Shown here: piece by piece, positions 8,385 to 15,842 of the stretch
Numbering within the stretch: position 1 is the stretch's first letter
Layout of the letters: every line of letters begins with the position of its first letter
Origin: Chromera velia
Taxonomy: Eukaryota > Sar > Chromeraceae
Assembly (NCBI GenBank): GCA_018398765.1
Contig: JAHBMJ010001765.1
Coordinates: 9,652-26,065, forward strand
Direction: 5' to 3'
Length of the DNA stretch: 16,414 nucleotides
The notes under the pieces: generated by a model
Told to the model about the DNA's origin: nothing
The model's database searches: none
The model's input: only the letters and a program-made list of their open reading frames with translations
Made by a program: the position numbers and the translations under genes

Positions 8385-9291
8385 AGCAGAATAACTGAAG
8401 GCTGGGCGGTTGGGTGTGAGGGTGGGAAGCTGGCTTGAGGGGGAGCAAAGGGAAAAGGATTGGAGGCAAAACAGAGAGATCCAACAGGACATAGATCTGC
8501 GTGCCTTCACAGGCATGCCACTGTCCTCTCCATCTACATGGACCTTCAGACATGTGCGCACCACCACGTGAATAACGATGATGCATCCCCTGTGTTTCTG
8601 CCCCGGGATTATTGTATAAAGGAAATGTTGACAATCTCTGCAACTGATTTGATCACCCCACGTCCTTGTACCCCCCCCTTTGCTAAAGTTTGTCTTCCCC
8701 TCCCCCCTTCCTTCCGCTTGCATGCCCCTCTTTGAATCTTTCGTTCCTTTTTCGCACGAATCCTCAGATGTGAAGCAGTGGATTTGTCTTGCATGGTTTT
8801 TCCTCCTTACTCCCTTTTCGCACGTCTTCTCTACCTGTCTGCAGCCAGCCTGTGTGCTTTCTGTGCCTTTGCTTGTTTCTCTCTGTATCGTCAGTCTGCC
8901 TGCCTGATGGCACTCGCCACGTATAGATGTACATATGTATCACCAATCTCGGCATATTTCGCATGTCCGTTTCTTCTGATCTGGGATCCCATTTTCTTCC
9001 GAGTCAGGTCCAGTTATTTCCACTTTCCATGTAGCCATCCGTCTGTAAAGAAGTTACCTTCTTACTGATTAGCCGGCATGCCTCTTGCATGATCAGATTT
9101 TTGTGAGAGTCATGGACAGCCCCTCCCCCCTCCAAACTTGCACAGACGCTTCTTTTTCGACGCACCTTTATCATCACCATCGCCCGCCATTTCTGCTCAG
9201 CCGGAGAGTTGCTCCCTCCCCGCAGATAGACCAGGAAAGAAGGGGCCAAGAGAAGTGAAGCGGTAGGCCTTCTTTCCGCCCAATCCCTATC
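8385..9291. other. No firm gene; pyrimidine-rich spacer
   Basis: Several frames of 60-115 codons are open here on both strands (for example minus 8373-8723 and plus 8460-8735), but none has convincing protein character or matching splice sites. The stretch 8640-8900 is strongly pyrimidine-rich on the plus strand, which explains its Leu/Ser/Pro-rich frames. Part of 8990-9291 probably forms the 3' UTR of the minus-strand gene ending at 9292. Confidence 0.5.
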
Positions 9292-10051
9292 TCAGCCTGA
9301 ATACAGTGCAGTTCTCGCGAAGATCGGCTTCTCAGATCTCTTGTCCACCTTTTTTCGGGTTGATCGATGTGACGTGCAATCAGCACGACTTCTTTCCCTC
9401 TCTTTGAAGGCATGAGCCGCTTTCAGGAGCGCAATAACTGCATAGATTCTCTCATCGAGACTCTCGAACAAACTGCATATATATATATATATATATACAT
9501 GCATGCATGCATGGGATCGATAGCATTTTCTCGATGCACCTTTTTTTTGAGCCGGTTGTGGCCGCGAATTTTGAGCCGAACAGCTGGCAATTTAATGCAC
9601 ACATGGAGCCGGTTGGGGACAGCTAGGGCGTCCTGCCATCAACGACCGATCTCATGCCGTCTACATGGTCACAGCATATCACGCATCACATGCAGACTGA
9701 CTGCATGTCACTGACATGATCCGTGACGTCTACAACAATTGTATGATGCACTGATCTGTGAATTGATCGACCACTCTGCTTCAAAAGGCTTTCAAGCGAA
9801 TGATCTGTTAGAAAACCAGTCTCCTCAGATGCATGAATTGCTGCCTGAAGCTGCCCGACGCTCTTAAAGATCGAGCGAGCATGCAGAGCATATCTGATCC
9901 AGCGATCGAGACCGGAAGCTGATCTAAGGAGGGGCCGGGGCAAAGCCATTCCAGATCGATCGACTCACTCTGCGCGCAGAAGCCAAGCTGCTGCTTTCGT
10001 GTTTTCGCACACGTCTGACAGCTTCACCAGGAGCAATCTCATGTTCCCCAT
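9292..10051 (-). CDS. Three-exon gene, predicted 161-residue helical protein of unknown family
   Basis: Minus-strand exons 10051-9969, 9923-9702 and 9472-9292 total 486 nt with matching phases: Glu is split GA|A at the first junction and His is split CA|T at the second. Donors are GTGAGT and GTCAGT; acceptors are CTTAG and TGCAG. The first intron is only 45 nt (9924-9968). The protein begins MGNMRLLLVKLSDVCENTK and is mostly helical in appearance (GLDRWIRYALHARSIFKSV, ESLDERIYAVIALLKAAHAF), with a basic tail of about 40 residues. No signal peptide or membrane segment is seen and the family is not recognised. The frame is open further upstream (to about 10162), but the only upstream initiator is TTG, so ATG 10051 is preferred; an upstream exon cannot be excluded. 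The last intron ends in a (TA)n tract directly before the acceptor. The gene is divergent from the ORF starting at 10145. Confidence 0.5.
9477..9509 (-). repeat. (TA)n plus (GCAT)n microsatellite abutting a splice acceptor
   Basis: A 21-bp AT run (9477-9497) is followed on the plus strand by three GCAT units. Read on the minus strand, the (TA)n runs straight into TGCAG, the proposed acceptor of the last exon of the 161-residue gene, where a polypyrimidine tract would be expected. Confidence 0.85.
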
Positions 10052-10144
10052 CTGCTGTCCCACCTGGCTTCCCTCTCTGTTTCCACGCAGTTCGAGCACG
10101 AAGAGTAGCGGACAGTCGTAAGACAGCCAGTAGAAAAGAAGAGA
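10052..10144. promoter_or_regulatory. 93-bp spacer between divergent start codons, probable shared promoter region
   Basis: The spacer lies between the ATG of the minus-strand gene (10051) and the ATG of the plus-strand ORF (10145). No TATA box is visible. The plus strand contains a pyrimidine tract with CACGCAG at 10084-10090 that could instead act as a splice acceptor for an upstream plus-strand exon. Both UTRs and any promoter would have to fit here unless one gene has an additional upstream exon. Confidence 0.35.
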
Positions 10145-11602
10145 ATGACGTCTGACGAACAAATTGTGTGGGACACTACCGGACCCTCAGTAGTTGGGGA
10201 GCTGGTGTCGTCCTTTGACTGCAGCGATGAACTTGTGGAGGCTTTGGTCGACTCCACAGAGGGCGCGTTCACCCAAGACACTTACGAGAGTCTGGTGGAG
10301 GCGTGCCAAGTCCCCACCGGCTTGGTGTTGGACTTGGACGTGGTGGAAACGAACTCGATGCACAGCGTCACTCTGTTGACCCCCGTCTTCTTTGTCGGTG
10401 CTGGGTCAGGGGGGGTGGACGTTCGCACGGAGTTTGAGGGGCACGTTGAGAAAAGGGCAGTAGCCTGGCTGCCCAGACGGGGAGGAGCGTACAGTTTGAC
10501 TGCATCGGTCTCGACAGGAGAGATGAAGAATCTGAGGGTGGTGGTAAAGAGCCCAGTATTCAACCTGGCACTCGCGTTCGATAACGTCTTTGAGTGTTTG
10601 TATTGGAAGTGGGAGAAGAAGATGAATGATGAGCTTGAGGCAGCTCTTCTGAATCTGCTTGTTACGTTGAATGAAGACGTGAAAAATGCTTTTCGTCAGG
10701 TCTTTTCTCTCATCGGTTCTTTCATGTCCTCAACCGATTTCAATTTTGAAGATCAGATCGAAAGTCTTGAGGACGATATCCAGACGGTACTCGGGGAAGG
10801 AAAGTTGGAATATGTGGGAGCGTTGCACAGGGGTCTGAGGTCGTTGGTCGATAATCCCTTGAAGCATCTGCTTCCCTCACATGCTATTCAGGCCATAGAG
10901 GCGTTCCAAGCAGCAAAGGGGAGGCTGGCAGACATGCCAGCGCTTCTAAGCGCAATCGACGAAATGATCCGCGCGTGCGAAGAGTACGTGAAATTCGTAC
11001 AGACTGTGGAAGGTGCTGCGGGGGTGCCTTTGCAAGACACCACAGGACACATTGCAGTGTTCACCCAGATCACCATTGCGGCGCAGACCTTCCGAAGAGA
11101 TTTTGGATCGGCAGGTACGGAGGAGTGGAGGCTCTTGGCCTCAATCAACGAATCCATGTGGAGCCTATCGATGCTCACAAGAGGGCAGAGTGACGTCCCC
11201 CAATATTCTCATCAGCAGCAGCAGACCGCCAGGAGGAGGTGGCCGCTCCACCTGTCTGCCTACCGTCGCTACTCGTTTTGTCCCCGGGTGGGGGCTGAAC
11301 ACATTTTGGAGTCGGGGGGGGAGTGGGAGACGGACCTTCTAGGCATGAGTGAGGGACTTGGGGGGGCAGGGTTCTTGGTGGGTTCCAAGGGACCCCTAGT
11401 CTCTGCACAGGGGGGGAACCCTATGCAGTCGCTCGTCATGTCAGTGGCCGGTGCAGGTATGCAGAGCCCCCTCCCGTACTCAATTGGAGGACCCGAGAAG
11501 GGCGCAGAGGCCGTGGAGGAAGGAGCGCTGTTGCTGAAGAAGCTGATGGACGCTGGAGCCAGGTCCGTCGGTAGGGGGGGCGAGAGTCGAGTGAGTACTT
11601 AA
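10145..11602 (+). CDS. Long ORF of unknown family, probably the 5' exon of a larger gene
   Basis: ATG 10145 opens 485 codons, with an in-frame stop upstream at 10106-10108. The first 140 residues look beta-rich (SVTLLTPVFFVGAGSGGVDV, GGAYSLTASVSTGE, LRVVVKSPVFNLAL). Residues about 150-345 are helical (ELEAALLNLLVTLNEDVKNAF, HAIQAIEAFQAAKGRLADM). Residues about 355-485 contain a QQQQ stretch and Gly-rich segments encoded by G7 runs. No family is recognised. The nominal stop at 11600-11602 is probably not used: a perfect GTGAGT donor lies at 11591-11596, and CAG|GTCCGT at 11560-11568 offers an alternative donor. Only the latter (phase 2) joins in frame to the Aat-like exon downstream. If joined, the product would be about 756 residues. 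Otherwise this is a separate gene. Confidence 0.6.
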   Translation: MTSDEQIVWDTTGPSVVGELVSSFDCSDELVEALVDSTEGAFTQDTYESLVEACQVPTGLVLDLDVVETNSMHSVTLLTPVFFVGAGSGGVDVRTEFEGHVEKRAVAWLPRRGGAYSLTASVSTGEMKNLRVVVKSPVFNLALAFDNVFECLYWKWEKKMNDELEAALLNLLVTLNEDVKNAFRQVFSLIGSFMSSTDFNFEDQIESLEDDIQTVLGEGKLEYVGALHRGLRSLVDNPLKHLLPSHAIQAIEAFQAAKGRLADMPALLSAIDEMIRACEEYVKFVQTVEGAAGVPLQDTTGHIAVFTQITIAAQTFRRDFGSAGTEEWRLLASINESMWSLSMLTRGQSDVPQYSHQQQQTARRRWPLHLSAYRRYSFCPRVGAEHILESGGEWETDLLGMSEGLGGAGFLVGSKGPLVSAQGGNPMQSLVMSVAGAGMQSPLPYSIGGPEKGAEAVEEGALLLKKLMDAGARSVGRGGESRVST

Positions 11603-11826
11603 ACATTCTAACGTCATGCAGCTAGTCAGAAAAATATGACTGACTGTGGTGCGTTCATGTTACTAGTGAAGAAAAAAGACTCATGCATGCCTGCTGCTGC
11701 TCGTGTAAGTTGCAGAGCTTTTCTCCGATGGGTCGAAAAATTCTTAACGCATCCTTATGCAATGTTCGCTCTGTCCTTTTATGGGGCATGATCTGTAGAT
11801 GTCTTCTCGCATCGGTTCAGTCGAGC

Positions 11827-11852
11827 GTGAGTGAGTGAGTGAGTGAGTGAGT
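11827..11852 (+). repeat. (GTGA)n microsatellite
   Basis: About 6.5 units of GTGA give a series of overlapping GTGAGT hexamers, each formally a consensus 5' splice site. Confidence 0.95.
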
Positions 11853-11929
11853 CAGATTGAGATCCAGACTCGATGCATGATCTTTTCGATGTGCGAGTGG
11901 AGTGGCAAGCCGGGTGGATAGATGTGTGT

Positions 11930-11953
11930 GGGGGNGGGGGGGGGGGGCGGGGG
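11930..11953 (+). repeat. Poly-G tract with an ambiguous base
   Basis: There is a run of G broken only by N (11935) and one C. The N shows that the base caller or assembler could not resolve the run, so its length is unreliable. Confidence 0.9.
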
Positions 11954-12114
11954 TAGTTGGACACTAGAATGTATATACCGGTGTCTGGGTGAGGGGGCAT
12001 AGACGCCCTTCTGTTGAATTTATTTTGCTTTGCCTAATTGTCTGCCTTTCTGCTTTTCTATGTATCTTCTGAGCTTCTATCTTCCTACCGGTCTCCCTGT
12101 GTGCTTGCAAGCAG

Positions 12115-12967
12115 ATACGTGACGTCGGAGAATGCTGTTCACGGAAATTTTGGACTTCAGTGGGCGTCTCTTGACCTTTCAGGCCGAATGTCTGGCCGTT
12201 TGAAAGGTTTTGTTCCTGAGGAGATGGGGGGAGACACGGCAAGGAGACTGGTGAGCAGACGTAAAGACGCCCTCCGATTCCTTCGCCAGACAAAAGGAGA
12301 TCTTCGATTCTCCCTGCGGATGAATTCAGACTTTGACGCTGCGGTTTCTTTGGTCAGGCGTCATCACAGGCATTCGTGGGTCAGCCCTGGGTTGGTACGC
12401 ATTTGGGAGAAGATGAGGGAGGAGGGTGAGTTCGCAATCTTTGAACTTTGGGGTGGGAAAAGGGTTGCTGAGGGGGAGGGGAAGGAAGCTTTCGAGTGGG
12501 TGCTCTTGGCAGCAGACTACGGGCACTTTCTTGAGGGGGGGGTGTTTTATGTGGCAACGAGAGCGATTGAGAAAATCCCTTCTGAGACAGAGGCAACGAA
12601 GGAAGGGAATGGGGAGTCTGCCTTGTCCATTTCAAACTTTCGTCGTGCTGCCCCTGGGTTCATGCTGGCGTTGGTTGAGTGCGAGTCTTTGAGGAAGCAG
12701 TTTGGGTGTGAGCTGTGGGACCTCGGGGGAACGGACGAGAGTCCAGGGATGCAGTATAAGAAGTCGCTCGCACAGGTGTATGAGCGGCCTCTGCTTCAGG
12801 GGGGTATGAGAATCCTTCGGCGAGAAGCCAGGGCGGAAGGGAGGTCAGTGGAAGACTCGCGTTTGCCCCCAGGAGAGCCAGTGCGTTCCATGGTTCGGGA
12901 GGGAGGAGTTTTGGTAGAAAACATCAGAGAATCTGATCTCTTTCTACCTTGGTCAAAGAGAACTTGA
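12115..12967 (+). CDS. Terminal exon encoding an Aat-like (leucyl/phenylalanyl-tRNA-protein transferase type) GNAT domain
   Basis: The frame is open from the acceptor (AG 12113-12114, or AG 12110-12111 one codon earlier) to TGA 12965-12967, about 283 residues. There is no ATG before 12188, so an upstream exon must supply the start. It matches bacterial Aat in order: RFSLRMNSDFDAAVSLVR with HSWVSPGLVRIWEKM and a following ELW (Aat: V..N.aF..Vi.gCa, TWI, SiEVW); then GHFLEGGVFYVATRA (Aat LVGGlYGV..G); then AAPGFMLALVECESLRKQF with CELWDLGG (Aat ASK.ALL.....G..liDcQ); then QYKKSLAQVYERPLL. Aat moves Leu or Phe from tRNA to N-terminal Arg/Lys, creating N-degrons. The catalytic Asp position appears to be the D of WDLGG; the usual ESMFS loop is replaced by a longer insert (ESALSISNF). 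Substrate and activity cannot be read from the sequence. Confidence 0.7.
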
Positions 12968-13411
12968 CGACTAGTAGCTTGACAAATAATGTATAGAAAC
13001 AAATTTTTGAGTAATGTTTTGATGCGATATTATTTTAAAACCTACGGTTACCCACCAGACCTTCAGTTAGAACTGAACCCTCTAAATTACATACTAGATT
13101 TTATATAATTAAGTTACATTATTATGAGTTTTAAGCTTGAGGTCGCACAAGCGAGAGAGCTAGCAACGAGAACAGTAAACAGGACAGAAGGAAAAGGCGG
13201 AAGAAGAACATGCTAGACGCTAGAAACAAACTTTAAGTCAATGCCCCCCCATATTATTATACTGTTATTTAGTCTATTGCTAGTTATCAATCATGCATGC
13301 CATCTTTAGCTAAAGGCGTTCTATTCTAGATTTCCTTGGCATAAGTTGAAGCTACTAGTAGAGTTGAAGTACACTTTCAGACTTTACTTGAAAATTTATG
13401 AATCATGCTAG

Positions 13412-13443
13412 GAATCATGATCTATCATACTAGATCATGATTC
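13412..13443. repeat. Perfect 13-bp inverted repeat with 6-nt loop
   Basis: GAATCATGATCTA (13412-13424) and TAGATCATGATTC (13431-13443) are exact reverse complements around TCATAC. Each arm itself contains the palindrome ATCATGAT, so the site could extrude a cruciform. Confidence 0.9.
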
Positions 13444-13500
13444 AAAATCATCTACTAGATGGACTTATAGCTACTCATAGCTTATCATAGCTAATTACTT

Positions 13501-13542
13501 GAATGAATGAATGAATAAATGAATGAATCAATGAATAAATAA
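13501..13542 (+). repeat. (GAAT)n imperfect microsatellite
   Basis: About ten GAAT/AAAT/CAAT units lie in the AT-rich region, the same unit (reverse strand) as the (TTCA)n in the island at 5717. Confidence 0.9.
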
Positions 13543-13685
13543 AAGTATTATAAAACTTATACAATTTATTAGTTTTTAAATTGTCTAATCTATATAATTT
13601 TAAGCCTAGCTAGTTTTAAGCGGTATCTACTATCCAAATTTTGATGTTGCTGTTCAATTTTTCTTAATTTTTTAAAAAACGTAGT

Positions 13686-13708
13686 GGTTACAGACTAAGT
13701 CTGTGACC
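13686..13708 (+). repeat. Short strong hairpin
   Basis: GGTTACAGAC and GTCTGTGACC pair over 10 bp (one G-T) around a 3-nt TAA loop. There is no T-run after it, so it is not a bacterial-type terminator. It may belong to a degenerate tRNA- or SINE-like element. Confidence 0.5.
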
Positions 13709-14411
13709 CGGTGTGACCTTAGAAAAAAGATATATACTTTAAATCTGCCAGTGTCTAGTCGTAAGTTACTCGCAACTCTAGTACCACTGTGCCACACTAT
13801 ATAACCTTGGCAATCTATCGATATATAGTACGCTCTGCATCTAACTCTGTTGCATAACTTGCATTGCCCTCAATGATTGAATGAACAGTTTAATTGATCG
13901 AAAGAGCTGAATTCATCATGTAAATGTCTGCCGTTTTATTCGCAACCCGCGGAACCCGCCAAAGAATGTACTACTGAGGATTCCTGGTGCCCTTTTTCGA
14001 AAGGCGTTTCATGCAAAAGATTCAAATTCCACTAGATCGGTGTCCGGATGACGGTCTCACTGACTGGTGGCTTGTGCCGCGCACTCTCAAAGTGAAATCG
14101 TGAAAACCTGTACAAGCCGATATTCACCAATGAAGGAAGCGGCGCTCACCATCACCAAGCATGATCGCTGCTGTGCATGAGCTGTCAGGAACCTTCGTCC
14201 AGAGCCATGCAAAATCTGACTAAGTCGGCCCTTTTCCCGTCTCCAGTGACTCTCCACCAAACAACGCTTGTCCGGATGTATGCATGCACCGTCAGGCCTC
14301 ACACATTCAACTTGAATGCGTCCCTTGACAGCGCCAACAGAGAGGGTCGATCGTCGAGCCTTGTCGAAGAAGCTAGATCAACTTTCCTGCACCTGTCCGA
14401 CAGCTCCAATC

Positions 14412-14428
14412 GATCAATCAATCAATCA
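14412..14428 (-). repeat. (TGAT)n repeat supplying the stop codon
   Basis: On the minus strand the coding frame ends GGG GAC TGA and runs at once into TTGATTGATTGATCG. The stop codon is the first unit of the tetranucleotide repeat, which has TGA in several frames. Confidence 0.75.
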
Positions 14429-15474
14429 GTCCCCTCCCCCAGACGTCTCGCCAGCTGAAGCGGCGCCTGCCAGAGCGAGCCCACTGGCATACCCGCTAGA
14501 CGACTGCGAAGAACGACTTTCCGACGCTGAGCCTGGAGTTCTCAGAGGACGGTCACCCTCAGGCTGAGGGTCACTGAGCACGGCGTCGTCGAAAGCCTGC
14601 CAGAAAGCGGCGACCGAGACGGGCTGAATCCTGACTGAGTTCCACACGGTGAAGTTGTGGTCAATGAGGATCTTCTGCATGCACAATTTTATGGATTGAG
14701 ATCTATGAACAATTACAACAGGTTTAAAAAGTGCATGTACTGAGGGATGGACAGATCAACACTGCAGAACACAAAGCGTCTCACATACTAAAAATACAAG
14801 AAAAAGATAAATAGCACTACGATGATTCGAAGAGTCACGATGGGAGATTTCTCTTGAGTTTTTTGCCTACCTGCGCATAAAAAAGAAGTGCGGCCAATAC
14901 AATGAAAGTGGCGAGCTGACAAATTGGAGACACGAAGACGAGCCAAGCACTGGGCTTGAGCAGAAAGCGGAGAAAAAATAAAGAAGAATCGATGAAGCTG
15001 AACAGATTCAACTATCCACAAAGAAAATGCACACGGTTGTGAACGAATGATCATTCGTCAAAGCATGCGTCGAAGAGTAAACTTTTGACACGCATGATCT
15101 TTTTAGATCCACTGACCACAGCTTTCTCTGCGGTTGTCACGGGGACAAATCGATTGCCCGCGGCTCTCCTTCGCGCGATGTGGGACGCAATCTTGAGAGA
15201 GCTGCAGTGGAAGAGGATGGCCTTGTGACGCCGCTTGAAGTTCCCCTCAGGATACATCTCAAAGGACACCTTCACCCCCGCCGACTCCTCTTCGTGATCA
15301 AACCCCTGTGTCAGTCTAGTCATCTTTACCACGAGGATGCTGTCACAGTGAGGGGGGCTCTCTCCTGCCGCGCTTCGGCGACCACCCTCGACTTGACCTT
15401 CGACCATCCCTGCCATGTCAACAACCAGCTGAAGCCTCTCACAGAAGATGTCCCAGAGATCGTTAGACTTTGAC
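14426..15474 (-). CDS. C-terminal three exons of a single-pass membrane protein, unknown family (5' partial)
   Basis: Minus-strand exons 15474-15117 (119 codons, entered in phase 2), 14954-14871 (28 codons) and 14674-14426 (82 codons plus TGA) join in phase 0 through GTCAGT...CTCAAG and GTAGGC...ATGCAG introns of 162 and 196 nt. The first exon reads SNDLWDIFCERLQLVVDM, then VKVSFEMYPEGNFKRRHKAI, LFHCSSLKIASHIARRR and NRFVPVTTAEKA, suggesting a beta-containing domain. The middle exon is almost entirely one hydrophobic helix (PSAWLVFVSPICQLATF continuing to LLFYAQ). The last exon begins KILIDHNFTVWNSVRIQPVS and ends in an acidic/Ser/Gly-rich tail. A folded domain, then one transmembrane helix, then a short tail is reminiscent of TMEM231-type proteins, but no diagnostic motif was matched. 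The upstream exon was not found and may lie among the minisatellite units or beyond the window. Confidence 0.55.
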
Positions 15475-15560
15475 CTGCACACAGCACACAAAAGTACTGT
15501 GTGCAGAAAAGTATAGTATAAGGTATAAACCAAAAGACCAACCACAGCACCCCCTTCCAT

Positions 15561-15803
15561 ACAGAGCGACACAGCCGTCTCGACTCCCCTAAGATACTCA
15601 ACAGGGAACCAAGCAGACCGTACCGACCCCACTCCAACACCACACACACATACACACACGCACACACACACGCACACACACACACACACACACACACTAT
15701 ACACACACCACATACACACACATACACAGAGCGACACAGCCGTCTCGACTCCCCTAGGATACTCAACAGGGAACCAAGCAGACCGTACCCACTCCACTCC
15801 AAC

Positions 15804-15842
<39 letters not shown>

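Larger units (their letters stand above)
11603..12114 (+). other. Probable intron with (GTGA)n, a G-run and an N
   Basis: This stretch separates the unknown ORF from the Aat-like exon. It holds a (GTGA)n microsatellite (11827-11852), a 24-bp G run with one ambiguous base (11930-11953, N at 11935), a GTAAGT at 11705 and a pyrimidine-rich end leading to tandem acceptors AAG and CAG (AG at 12110-12111 and 12113-12114). A small additional exon between 11630 and 11704 is possible but not demonstrated. Confidence 0.5.
12968..14425. other. Intergenic region, AT-rich from about 12980 to 13900
   Basis: This region lies between two convergent genes (the Aat-like exon and the minus-strand membrane-protein gene), so both 3' UTRs fall here. 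It contains a 13-bp inverted repeat (13412-13443), a (GAAT)n array (13501-13542), a 10-bp hairpin (13686-13708) and a tRNA-like A-box on the minus strand (13794-13784). From about 13900 to 14425 composition returns to the local average and no coding frame is convincing. Confidence 0.55.

Noticed and set aside
8373-8735. Opposed 90-116 codon ORFs on both strands
   Set aside because: Both read moderately protein-like, but neither has convincing splice sites, start context or motifs, so neither can be preferred.
9100-9200. Minus-strand LCKFGGGRGC followed by HDSH in another frame, CCCH-finger-like
   Set aside because: It needs a frameshift in a G run, the cysteine spacing is incomplete, and no exon structure supports it.
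10052-10162. Extension of the minus-strand 161-residue protein to 10162
   Set aside because: The only initiator there is TTG and it overlaps the plus-strand start; ATG 10051 is simpler, although an upstream exon remains possible.
12038-12114. N-terminal extension of the Aat-like frame upstream of the acceptor
   Set aside because: It starts with TTG, and the sequence is a pyrimidine-rich intron end with tandem AAG/CAG acceptors.
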